Shown here piece after piece: positions 1 to 7,847 of a stretch of 51,283 nt of DNA. The notes beneath the pieces are model-generated. The model searched no databases. It saw only the letters and a program-made list of their open reading frames with translations, and was not told where the DNA came from. This stretch comes from Snodgrassella communis. GTDB taxonomy: Bacteria > Pseudomonadota > Gammaproteobacteria > Burkholderiales > Neisseriaceae. Position 1 is the stretch's first letter, and the number at the start of each line of letters is the position of its first letter. The translations under genes were made by a program, and so were the position numbers. The stretch is from NCBI RefSeq assembly GCF_914768045.1, contig NZ_CAJZCD010000010.1:1-51283 (forward strand), read 5' to 3'.

Positions 1-9
1 TTTGCTCAT
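1..9 (-). CDS. DUF3304-type lipoprotein, third copy (start codon end only)
   Basis: The first nine bases are the reverse complement of ATG AGC AAA (Met-Ser-Lys), the same first codons as the two complete copies at 225-974 and 1190-1939. The roughly 215 bp that follow on the plus strand match the promoter and leader regions of those copies almost base for base. This is therefore the 5' end of a further tandem copy that continues to the left of the window. Only three codons are visible, so whether that copy is intact cannot be judged. Confidence 0.75.
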
Positions 10-224
10 CTGTTCTGCCTTTCTTCTGTTTTTCAGGATATTTGTAATGCTTTTTCAGCAACTATTTTACTCAATATATCAAACAATTTACATTGTGATG
101 AGTCAAATATTTAGGTGATTGTTAATAATGGACATTGAATCGGCTGTTTAGTGCTTATTGGTGCCGTTAAAGAAAAACTGATTGTGGGGATTTTCTGGAT
201 TTTGAGGATTTTTTAATTAACGAC

Positions 225-974
225 TTATTTCTGGCTGCTCACTGGCAGCTTACCTTCTGCTTCCAAGCGCTGGATATAACGCGGCAAAATAACCTGCGGA
301 ATCTTGGCGCGCTCAGCCTTGATCGCATCCAGCTTGGCCTTGTTCTTGCGGTAATCCGCCATGGATTTAATGCTCGGCCGTGGTGTGCACAGTTTCTGGC
401 TTTCGGCAAACAGTTTCCAGTGCACCGGATTACGCCCTTCTTCTATGGTGCCATAGGTGATAAATATCTGGTTGCATGGTAAGAAATGCACGGTGATATT
501 GGCCACTTCGCCAAAATCATCACCGGCCGATGGCGGCGGTGGCGGTAAGGGGATATCGGCGGAGTAGTATTCATCATATTGTTTAATAATATTAACTTCA
601 TTTCTATCAAAACTTAATCCCGGTACACTTAATACTCTTGGTCGCCAGCCCGGATAGGGTAAAATTTTCCAGGAAATATGCATGGTCATACCCGGTGTCC
701 ATTTCGCCCGTAACGCCGCAGCACCACAAGTAGCCCCCCCCCCATAGCGTTTTTTACCGACTTCATAGTCATCAATGCCCGGTGTTTTCGGAATACAGCC
801 GCCGCCAATACTGCCACCACTCAGGTTTTCATAGTTGTATTCAATTGCCTCTACCGGCGCAGCATACATGCGGTTTTTACCCGAGGTGATGCCAACAAAG
901 GGCTCAAAACGGCTGGCACAGCTACTTAGTTGCCATGCTGCCAGCAGCGCCAGCCCAATCCATTTTTTGCTCAT
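225..974 (-). CDS. DUF3304-type lipoprotein, tandem copy (10-G tract)
   Basis: A 249-residue predicted lipoprotein. The signal sequence ends in a lipobox, L16-S17-S18-C19, so the mature protein should be lipidated at Cys19. Four more cysteines (60, 83, 167, 196) suggest disulfides outside the cytoplasm. A proline run lies near 142-148 and a basic helical tail near 208-240. I assign it to the DUF3304 family by its overall pattern. From memory, members often sit beside T6SS phospholipase effectors, so an immunity or accessory role is possible but not shown here. AAAGG lies about nine bases before the ATG. Residues 78-81 (Gly-Gly-Gly-Ala) are encoded by a run of ten G, so slippage would shift the frame. 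It shares 228 of 249 residues with the next copy. It lies downstream of clpV on the same strand. Confidence 0.8.
   Translation of the reverse strand: MSKKWIGLALLAAWQLSSCASRFEPFVGITSGKNRMYAAPVEAIEYNYENLSGGSIGGGCIPKTPGIDDYEVGKKRYGGGATCGAAALRAKWTPGMTMHISWKILPYPGWRPRVLSVPGLSFDRNEVNIIKQYDEYYSADIPLPPPPPSAGDDFGEVANITVHFLPCNQIFITYGTIEEGRNPVHWKLFAESQKLCTPRPSIKSMADYRKNKAKLDAIKAERAKIPQVILPRYIQRLEAEGKLPVSSQK
734..743 (-). repeat. poly-G tract (10 G on coding strand) in DUF3304 copy
   Basis: There are ten consecutive C on the plus strand, which read as GGG GGG GGG G on the coding strand right after the Tyr77 codon. A homopolymeric G run of this length inside a coding region is the classic Neisseriaceae substrate for slipped-strand phase variation. 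The present length keeps the frame open. Confidence 0.85.
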
Positions 975-1189
975 CTGTTCTGCCTTTCTTCTGTTTTTCA
1001 GGATATTTGTAATGCTTTTTCAGTAACTATTTTACTCAATATATCAAACAATTTACATTGTGATGAGTCAAATATTCAGGTGATTGTTAATGATGGACAT
1101 TGAATCGGCTGTTTAGTGCTTAATGATGCCGTTAAAGAAAAACTGATTGTGGGGATTTTCTGGATTTTGAGGATTTTTTAATTAACGAC

Positions 1190-1939
1190 TTATTTCTGGC
1201 TGCTCACTGGCAGCTTACCTTCTGCTTCCAAGCGCTGGATATAACGCGGCAAAATAACCTGCGGAATCTTGGCGCGCTCCGCCTTGATCGCATCCAGCTT
1301 GGCCTTGTTTTTGCGGTAATCCGCCATGGATTTAATGCTCGGCCGTGGTGTGCACAGTTTCTGGCTTTCGGCAAACTGCTTCCAGTACTCGCGCTGTTGT
1401 CCTTCTTCTATGGTGCCATAGGTGATAAATATCTGGTTGCATGGTAAGAAATGCACGGTGATATTGGCCACCTTGCCAAAATCATCACCGGCCGATGGCG
1501 GCGGTGGCGGTAAGGGGATATCGGCGGAGTAGTATTCATCATATTGTTTAATAATATTAACTTCATTATGATCTAGGTTCATCCCCGGTAAATTTAATCC
1601 TCTGGCTTGCCAGCCCGGATAGGGTAAAATTTTCCAGGAAATATGCATGGTCATACCCGGTGTCCATTTCGCCCGCAACGCCGCAGCACCACAAGTAGAC
1701 CCCCCCCCATAGCTTTTTTTACCGACTTCATAGTCATCAATGCCCGGTGTTCTCGGAATACAGCCACCGCCAATACTGCCACCACTCAGGTTTTCATAGT
1801 TGTATTCATATGCCTTTACCGGCGCAGCATACATGCGGTTTTTACCCGAGGTGATGCCAACAAAGGGCTCAAAACGGCTGGCACAGCTACTCAGTTGCCA
1901 TGCTGCCAGCAGTGCCAGCCCAATCCATTTTTTGCTCAT
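1190..1939 (-). CDS. DUF3304-type lipoprotein, tandem copy (9-G tract)
   Basis: A 249-residue predicted lipoprotein with the same layout as the neighbouring copy: lipobox LSSC ending at Cys19, matching cysteines at 60, 83, 167 and 196, a proline run and a basic C-terminal helix. It differs from the other copy at 21 positions. Nine of these lie in 111-124 and six in 181-188, with few changes elsewhere. This suggests that two surface patches vary while the scaffold is kept uniform. Gly78-Gly80 are encoded by nine G followed by TCT, so this copy is also in frame. It is the copy nearest to clpV, with a 367-bp interval between them. A role as T6SS immunity or accessory lipoprotein is an inference from position and family. 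Confidence 0.8.
   Translation of the reverse strand: MSKKWIGLALLAAWQLSSCASRFEPFVGITSGKNRMYAAPVKAYEYNYENLSGGSIGGGCIPRTPGIDDYEVGKKSYGGGSTCGAAALRAKWTPGMTMHISWKILPYPGWQARGLNLPGMNLDHNEVNIIKQYDEYYSADIPLPPPPPSAGDDFGKVANITVHFLPCNQIFITYGTIEEGQQREYWKQFAESQKLCTPRPSIKSMADYRKNKAKLDAIKAERAKIPQVILPRYIQRLEAEGKLPVSSQK
1700..1708 (-). repeat. poly-G tract (9 G on coding strand) in DUF3304 copy
   Basis: There are nine consecutive C on the plus strand, giving three GGG codons on the coding strand. It sits at the same site as the ten-base tract in the neighbouring copy. The difference is one base at the edge (GCT against TCT for the next codon), and both copies remain in frame. Confidence 0.85.
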
Positions 1940-2252
1940 CTGTTCTGCCTTTCTTGTGTTTTTCAGGATATTTGTAATGCTTTTTCAGTAACTATTTTAC
2001 TCAATATATCAAACAATTTACATTGTGATGAGTCAAATATTCAGGTGATTGTTAATGATGGACATTGAATCGGCTATTTAGTGCTTATTGGTGCCGTTAA
2101 AGAAAAATTGATTTTGAGGATTTTCTGGATTTTTGGAATTTTTTAATTAAGGCCGCCGGGCTCAGTGGGAATAATTCAAACTTTTGGGCTAATCATGCCG
2201 ATTTTCGGATACATTTGTATTATGCTTTTGGAATTTCTAATTATATAATTAT

Positions 2253-2282
2253 GGGCAGACAACTAATTATTGTTATCTGCCC
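2253..2282 (-). terminator. hairpin downstream of clpV
   Basis: The arms GGGCAGA (2253-2259) and TCTGCCC (2276-2282) pair, with further AAC/GTT pairing inside. On the minus strand the hairpin is followed by an AT-rich stretch (ATAATTATATAATT) rather than a clean U run. It probably ends the T6SS transcript before the DUF3304 array. Confidence 0.55.
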
Positions 2283-2306
2283 AAAGCTATTGCCGAGAAT
2301 TCCTGT

Positions 2307-5006
2307 TTATTCCGGTTGATTCTCGCTATCTTCTTCTGATATTGCTTCTGTTACTGCGACCATTGGTTCATCACTCAAGGTGATGGCTATGCCCTGCTCG
2401 CTTAAATCAAGATGTATATAGGCGCTATTCTGTCCTTGTTGTTTTTCCATTAGCAATTGCTTGGCCAGTTCGGGCACAATTTGCTGTTGCAACATCTGTT
2501 CAAAATAGCGTACACCTAAATCATGGCCTGCTGTTGTTTGTGCCAGTGCGGCAACCAGTGCATGACTATAATGGAAAGTTACAGCAAACTGTACAGCAAT
2601 TTTGGCAGCAATGTGGTCAAGCTGCTGGCGAATAATAATTTGCATGTCAGCAGCCGATAATGGACGGAAAGCCAATACGTTCATGCGTCCGAGTAAAGCT
2701 GGGGCAAGAACTTCACGAATGGGCTGATCAACCAGCTCTAACCGTGCTGGTAAATCTGCATCGGGTGCATTTTGCAAGGCTTCGCTACCTAAATTGGAAG
2801 TCATGAGCAAAATGGTGTTTTTAAAGTTGATGATGCGCCCTTCTCCATCACGCATGATGCCTTGGTCAAAAACTTGATAAAAGATGTTGAGTACATCTGG
2901 ATGCGCTTTTTCAATTTCATCCAATAAAACTACTGAATAAGGGCGTTTTCGTACGGCTTCGGTAAGAACGCCACCTTTACCATAGCCTACATAACCCGGT
3001 GGCGCACCTTTAAGCTGAGCTACAGTATGTGCCTCCTGATATTCAGACATATTGATGGTAATCATGGTATTTTCGCTGCCAAATAGTGATTTGGCCAAGG
3101 CTTTGGCTGTTCTGGTTTTACCTACGCCGGAAGTACCGGTGAGCAGAAATACGCCAAGAGGCTTGTTGGCTTCTCCCAGTCCGGCTTTCTGGGTACGGAT
3201 ATGGTTAACAATGCTGTTAACACTGTCTTCCTGACCAATAATTTCGTTATTCAGCTGTTCAGCTAAGGTCATGAGGCGTGCAATTTCATCATCCAGCATA
3301 CGACCGGCAGGAATACCAGTCCATTCACTGATAACGCTGGCAATTACTTGCTGATCTACGTCTAGGCTGATGTTTTGCTGCACTTGCTGAAAAGACTGGT
3401 TATGTGCATGTAAACTGCTATTGTCTGCACTTTGAGTACGTGCATCCAGTACAGCCTGTGCGGCTTTCTGCTCCTGAGCAAATTTTTGTTTTTCTTCTTC
3501 TATTTGCAGATCCAATTGTTGTAGCTGTTGCTGGCATTGCTGCATGCGTTCGCTATCTATGCTGTGTCCAAGCTGGCTATCTTGTTGCAAACGTTCGATT
3601 TCTTCTTTAAGTGCGCTGTGCAGGGAGATTTGTTTAATCAGGTTTAATGGCAGGGTTTGCAGGCCAAGTCTGACTTTGGCAGCAGCTGTATCAAGTAAAT
3701 CAATGGCTTTGTCTGGGAGCTGGCGATCTGGCAAGTAGCGGCGAGATAATGTAACGGCAGCTTTGATGGCGTCATCTTTAATGTGTACCTGATGATGTTC
3801 GGCATATAATTTGGCAATGCCGCGCAACATCTGGCAAGCTTTTTCATCGTCTGGTTCGTCAACTTTAACGGGCTGAAAACGGCGCTCAAGTGCGGCATCG
3901 GTTTCAAAGTACTGTTTATATTCTGACCAGGTGGTTGCAGCTATAGTGCGTAACTGACCACGGGCAAGTGCCGGTTTAAGCAGGTTGGCCGCATCAGATC
4001 CACCAGCCTGATTACCGGCACCGATAATGGTGTGTGCTTCGTCAATGAACAAGATGGTAGGTTCTGGTGCATGCTGAATGGCTTCGATTACGGTTTTCAG
4101 GCGCTGTTCAAATTCGCCTTTCAAGCCGGAACCAGCCTGTAACAACCCCATGTCTAAAGCTACTATATGGGTATTTTTCAGATGGCTGCCAACTTCATCA
4201 TGCGCAATTTTAAGTGCCAGTCCTTCAACCAGTGCGGTTTTGCCTACTCCGGGCTCGCCTACCAGTATTGGATTATTTTTACGCCGGCGGCTAAGGATAT
4301 CTTCTATCTGGCTGATTTCTTCATCGCGGCCAAAAATCGCATCTATATGCCCTTCTCTGGCTCTTTGAGTTAAATCAATAGTAAAGCGCGACAGTGCTTC
4401 CAGCTCGGCTGGGGATTGTTTGTCCTGTAATTTGCTGCTATTGAGAGACGTCTGCGTAATATCAGACTCAACGGATTCTGCTGTTTTGCTGGTAACATCG
4501 GTATCCGATGCAAAGATGCTATCATTTTGGGTATTTGCTTCAACTGAGTATTTATCAAGCCAGCGTCCTGCTTCGGCCAGCTGTCCGGCTCTAAAAATGA
4601 GTAATTGCCATAGATCGGTAAGGGTAAAGATGCTGGGTATTTTCTGAATAGCTTCAAGCAGATGTAATGAACGAACTTCTTCCTGCCCATGTTCTATTGA
4701 GGCTAACATCCATGCCTGTTCAATCCATTTTAGTAATGCTCGCGATAATTCAGGTTTCTGTGGTATACGCTGCCATGGTAATTTGTCCAATCCGATGAGC
4801 AAATCATCCCACAGGCGGTTAATGTTGATTTCATTCTGACGCAATAAGAGATTCAGGTCGTTATTATCGGTTTCAAGCAGTTTGACAAGAAAATGTTCAG
4901 GTAATATTTCCTGATGTCCGCGGCTCAGGCAGAAGTTGGCGGCTTCGTTTAGTGCTCTGGCACAATTTTCATTGAGTTTTCTTAATAATTGCATTGAATC
5001 TTTCAT
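2307..5006 (-). CDS. clpV: T6SS sheath-recycling AAA+ ATPase ClpV (TssH)
   Basis: A ClpB-like hexameric ATPase of 899 residues that extracts and disassembles the contracted TssB/TssC sheath in the cytoplasm. A Clp N-domain spans about 1-150 and binds the sheath in known ClpVs. Two AAA+ modules follow. The first has Walker A GEPGVGKT at 250-257 and Walker B ILFIDEAH at 318-325. The second has Walker A GTSGVGKT at 624-631, pore loop GYVGYG at 671-676 and Walker B at about 691-702. A short coiled-coil middle region (about 460-525) is the reduced form typical of ClpV rather than ClpB. The position beside hcp and tssBC also favours ClpV over ClpB. GGAG lies close before the ATG. A strong terminator separates it from hcp, so expression probably depends on readthrough. 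Confidence 0.95.
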   Translation of the reverse strand: MKDSMQLLRKLNENCARALNEAANFCLSRGHQEILPEHFLVKLLETDNNDLNLLLRQNEININRLWDDLLIGLDKLPWQRIPQKPELSRALLKWIEQAWMLASIEHGQEEVRSLHLLEAIQKIPSIFTLTDLWQLLIFRAGQLAEAGRWLDKYSVEANTQNDSIFASDTDVTSKTAESVESDITQTSLNSSKLQDKQSPAELEALSRFTIDLTQRAREGHIDAIFGRDEEISQIEDILSRRRKNNPILVGEPGVGKTALVEGLALKIAHDEVGSHLKNTHIVALDMGLLQAGSGLKGEFEQRLKTVIEAIQHAPEPTILFIDEAHTIIGAGNQAGGSDAANLLKPALARGQLRTIAATTWSEYKQYFETDAALERRFQPVKVDEPDDEKACQMLRGIAKLYAEHHQVHIKDDAIKAAVTLSRRYLPDRQLPDKAIDLLDTAAAKVRLGLQTLPLNLIKQISLHSALKEEIERLQQDSQLGHSIDSERMQQCQQQLQQLDLQIEEEKQKFAQEQKAAQAVLDARTQSADNSSLHAHNQSFQQVQQNISLDVDQQVIASVISEWTGIPAGRMLDDEIARLMTLAEQLNNEIIGQEDSVNSIVNHIRTQKAGLGEANKPLGVFLLTGTSGVGKTRTAKALAKSLFGSENTMITINMSEYQEAHTVAQLKGAPPGYVGYGKGGVLTEAVRKRPYSVVLLDEIEKAHPDVLNIFYQVFDQGIMRDGEGRIINFKNTILLMTSNLGSEALQNAPDADLPARLELVDQPIREVLAPALLGRMNVLAFRPLSAADMQIIIRQQLDHIAAKIAVQFAVTFHYSHALVAALAQTTAGHDLGVRYFEQMLQQQIVPELAKQLLMEKQQGQNSAYIHLDLSEQGIAITLSDEPMVAVTEAISEEDSENQPE

Positions 5007-5021
5007 TGCGGCTCCAGCAAA

Positions 5022-5053
5022 TACTTAAAAAGGCGCACGTGTTCGTGCGCCTT
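5022..5053 (-). terminator. Rho-independent terminator between hcp and clpV
   Basis: A perfect 10-bp stem, AAGGCGCACG (5030-5039) with CGTGCGCCTT (5044-5053), has a four-base loop. On the minus strand it is followed directly by TTTTTAAG. It ends only about 16-24 bases before the clpV start codon, leaving almost no room for a separate clpV promoter after it. Confidence 0.85.
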
Positions 5054-5066
5054 GGGTTAATTAAAA

Positions 5067-5552
5067 TTAACGGTTTTCTACCCAGCTATCAGAATGAACA
5101 ATGTTGCCATCCTTATAGGCCCAGGTAATTTTTTCGTAACGCAATTCCACTTCTTCAAGATGGTTATAGCGTTCTTTGCTAATTTCTTTAATGTTGTGCA
5201 TTTTGGGACGCACAGCTACTACTTTCACATTTTCAAGCAAGGTGTTGAAATACTCTTTCTCCTGCCCTGCATCGTCAATGCGATACCATTTAAACTCCAG
5301 AGTTTTGAGGTTCTGGCCATTGGTTACAGCTTTGTACAGATATGGTGAGGAAGCATCATATTCTTTTACAAAAGAAATGGGCTTGTGAACACGGGTACCA
5401 GTAAGTTTACCGGTATTGCCATCAGTAGGAATGTAAACTTCATGGTCGAATGCCAATACTTCTACTGAACCTTCACGATCCTGTACGGTTACTGAACCTT
5501 TAACTTCTGAACCACCGTCATCTTTGATCCATAAATATGCTGGAATTGCCAT
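5067..5552 (-). CDS. hcp: T6SS tube protein Hcp (TssD)
   Basis: A 161-residue Hcp1-family protein. It forms the hexameric rings of the inner tube and is secreted on firing. The start MAIPAYLWIKDDGG has the usual Hcp opening (short N-terminal strand, then KD-G), and the protein then runs through the beta-rich body (VEVLAFDHEVYIPTD, KPISFVKEYD) to the end at SWVENR. An upstream in-frame ATG at 5582 would add ten residues. I prefer 5552 because AAGGA sits seven bases before it and Hcp proteins normally begin MAI-. The gene lies 34 bp behind the OmpA-domain gene and is followed at once by a strong terminator. That would allow high hcp output compared with clpV. Confidence 0.93.
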   Translation of the reverse strand: MAIPAYLWIKDDGGSEVKGSVTVQDREGSVEVLAFDHEVYIPTDGNTGKLTGTRVHKPISFVKEYDASSPYLYKAVTNGQNLKTLEFKWYRIDDAGQEKEYFNTLLENVKVVAVRPKMHNIKEISKERYNHLEEVELRYEKITWAYKDGNIVHSDSWVENR

Positions 5553-5586
5553 AGGAATATCCTTGTATGAGTTAATAAACATTACT

Positions 5587-7197
5587 TCAGTCGGTATGGT
5601 TCATATCGACTAAGGTAATTTCGACACGACGATTTTTACTACGCCCTTGTGGGTCATCGTTGCTTGCTATGGGTTTACTATCCCCATATCCCTGTACGGT
5701 AAAATGGTCTTCGGGAAAGGTTGATGCATTGATGAGCCATTCCCGCACCGCTTCAGCTCGGTTAAATGATAAAGTTTTATTACTGGCAGCATTACCGGTG
5801 TTGTCGGTATGACCATCTATCAGTACTCTTTTATTCGGGTTTGCCTGCACCCAGGTCAATACACCCTGTAAAACCAATTTGGCATCTGTTTTCAGTTTGC
5901 TCTGCCCTACATCGAACAAAGCTGTAGTATCAAGGCTGATAATTTGTTTCTTCTGTTTTTCCAGCTGGAAAGTATTTATATCTTTATTGATAACTGGTAA
6001 TAATTGGGTTGTATGATATAAACCAAATCCCATTTTTGAAGGTTCGCCAAATGTCATGTAATCCTGTAATGTCTGCTGAATAAGCTTTAAGTTTTTAATG
6101 CTGTCAAGGCGTTCGTTTTCCATGTGCAGAGGTATTGCTATGTATTGCTGGTGCGCGGCAATAACTTCCTGCAGCCATTTTTTATTTTCTACAAAGGAAT
6201 ATGTTGTACCAATCAGGCAGAAAAGCAGAAACCAGTTAATTCCATAACACAGGTATTTTGTTCCTTTACTTAAATAACGTTGACGTACAAAGTTGCTTTC
6301 GATAACCGGAAAATTTTTTAATCCGGTTATGGTAGAAGTATGGGTAGGAGTAACCAATCCGGTTGTTGCAATTTCAAATTTGCGCCAGTCTGCATTCTGG
6401 TTACTGTTAAAGCTGTTTAACCAAACACATGCAACCAGATATATTGAATTACGATATGGTTTTTCTGGCAACAGATTTTTAATTACATACTGAATAAGCC
6501 ATTGCTGATTCAGATAAAGTGTGGATACAGTTGTATAGCTTAAATGCTCGGGATGCTGGGGGTTTAGCGCAGCACAGTTATCCAGTTGTTTTTGCAGGAA
6601 TTCAAAATATTCTTGGATGTTATTTCGCTGCCGATATAACTGGTTATCAATGTTTTGTGGCCAAAAATCCAGATTATTATTCAGCAGGTCAGTATGGATA
6701 CCGAGTGTTAATGGCAACCGGCGTTTGTATAAAGCCTGAACTGTTTCGATTTCCTGCCTCCATTGTGAAATTCTCTGTTCAAGTGCTGCCACATGTGAAT
6801 ATCTGTCTGGATTAAGTATTAACAATATACCGCTTGCTATTTTATTCTGCTTATCTAAAGCCTGATAAATGTTTATTAACTGAGCACAGTCTTCTACTCT
6901 GATCCATACGGAATCCCGCAGTAATCTCCAATGTTCGGAAGAATCAATCCAGTCTGATAAATCATCTCCAGCTACCAATATTACGCGCTGTGATTTTGGA
7001 ATAGTATGCAGATTGGTTATGTTTTGCTTTTTAATCCAAAATTGGTTTTGATACCATAAAAAACCGCAGATCAGCACTATCAGTATACTCAGACAGATTT
7101 TGACTACCCAGTATATATCCCAGATCTGCCATACAAAATAAAGTGAAAGGCAAGCAATCCAGACTAGTAGTAATGTGTAATAAATACGTTTACTCAT
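5587..7197 (-). CDS. T6SS-associated inner-membrane protein with OmpA peptidoglycan-binding domain
   Basis: A protein of 536 residues. Two hydrophobic segments lie near the N-terminus (about 6-28 and 30-48). A third lies near 315-335. The C-terminal OmpA-like domain has the diagnostic GHTDNTG at 462-468 and the later GRSKNRRVEI motif, which bind peptidoglycan. Proteins of this type anchor the TssJLM membrane complex to the cell wall, either fused to TssL or as a separate subunit. Here tssL is a separate gene just upstream with an 8-bp gap, so this one is the separate subunit. AAGG precedes the ATG. The long middle region (50-310) is not one I can assign to a family. Confidence 0.8.
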   Translation of the reverse strand: MSKRIYYTLLLVWIACLSLYFVWQIWDIYWVVKICLSILIVLICGFLWYQNQFWIKKQNITNLHTIPKSQRVILVAGDDLSDWIDSSEHWRLLRDSVWIRVEDCAQLINIYQALDKQNKIASGILLILNPDRYSHVAALEQRISQWRQEIETVQALYKRRLPLTLGIHTDLLNNNLDFWPQNIDNQLYRQRNNIQEYFEFLQKQLDNCAALNPQHPEHLSYTTVSTLYLNQQWLIQYVIKNLLPEKPYRNSIYLVACVWLNSFNSNQNADWRKFEIATTGLVTPTHTSTITGLKNFPVIESNFVRQRYLSKGTKYLCYGINWFLLFCLIGTTYSFVENKKWLQEVIAAHQQYIAIPLHMENERLDSIKNLKLIQQTLQDYMTFGEPSKMGFGLYHTTQLLPVINKDINTFQLEKQKKQIISLDTTALFDVGQSKLKTDAKLVLQGVLTWVQANPNKRVLIDGHTDNTGNAASNKTLSFNRAEAVREWLINASTFPEDHFTVQGYGDSKPIASNDDPQGRSKNRRVEITLVDMNHTD

Positions 7198-7205
7198 TGG
7201 GTACC

Positions 7206-7847
7206 TTATCCAATACTGGCAACCAGATTGCTGAGATATTTGTTAAGCACCAGATATACTACTATGGTAAAAATCAGTAGTACCACGCTCCAGATGATTG
7301 CTGAGAAGGAACGAAAGGTAACAGGGCGCAATTTTCGACGAGTCGCAATGGAGGGCATGGTTATTTCCGGCAGATGCGAATCTATCTTGTTAATTAGTTC
7401 ATTACGCATATGATTTTTTTCAAACAAGTATTTACCATTGAATCCAAGTGCAAATATAAGTTGCCAAATACTTAATAGCCAAAAAGATGGATCCGGCTTG
7501 TGCAATTCGGTTTGGATATCTTCAAATAACTGTATACCAGCATCATATTCACCGAATTGTGACACTTGTAATGGACTGCTTTCCCAAATGAGTTTATTTT
7601 TATTATCCAGAAACCGTAATGCCAGTTCATCAACTAGAGCATACAGCGCATAACGTATTTGTTCACGAATATGATCTGGCAAATTATTTTCACTCAATTT
7701 TTGATCAAAATCTGTGACAATATGTACAGCTATTAGCTGCACTTCATCTACATTCTGAATGGCATGTCCCATATTTAATCGTGTAACAAACAAAATATAA
7801 TTACGCAGATGCTCCCGTACGTAATCTGGAATCTGGTTATTCTTCAT
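7206..7847 (-). CDS. tssL: T6SS membrane-complex protein TssL (DotU/IcmH family)
   Basis: An inner-membrane protein of about 213 residues with a cytoplasmic DotU-like helical domain and one C-terminal transmembrane segment (AIIWSVVLLIFTIVVYLVL). The family signature is seen in ALYALVDELAL, in SQFGEYDAGIQLFEDI and in LELxxxxxxxGFNGKY-type residues near WQLIFALGFNGKY. It links TssK and the baseplate to TssM. The reading frame is open from an ATG at 7859. I chose the ATG at 7847 (MKNNQIPD) because GGTG lies just before it. Either start overlaps the end of tssK, so the two genes are translationally coupled. Confidence 0.9.
   Translation of the reverse strand: MKNNQIPDYVREHLRNYILFVTRLNMGHAIQNVDEVQLIAVHIVTDFDQKLSENNLPDHIREQIRYALYALVDELALRFLDNKNKLIWESSPLQVSQFGEYDAGIQLFEDIQTELHKPDPSFWLLSIWQLIFALGFNGKYLFEKNHMRNELINKIDSHLPEITMPSIATRRKLRPVTFRSFSAIIWSVVLLIFTIVVYLVLNKYLSNLVASIG

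Larger units (their letters stand above)
1..2150. repeat. tandem array of DUF3304 lipoprotein genes, 965-bp period
   Basis: The start codons of successive copies lie at 9, 974 and 1939 (minus strand), so two full units are each exactly 965 bp. Both the genes and the roughly 215-bp intergenic spacers are repeated. The spacer next to clpV (1940-2150) matches the others until about 2110, carries a few changes up to the TTAATTAA at about 2143-2150, and then shares nothing with them. That marks the right edge of the array. The left edge is outside the window. Confidence 0.9.

Noticed and set aside
1643-2068. Open frame of 141 codons on the plus strand opposite a DUF3304 copy
   Set aside because: It is antisense to a well-supported gene and rich in Cys, His and Thr from the reverse reading; no start signal.
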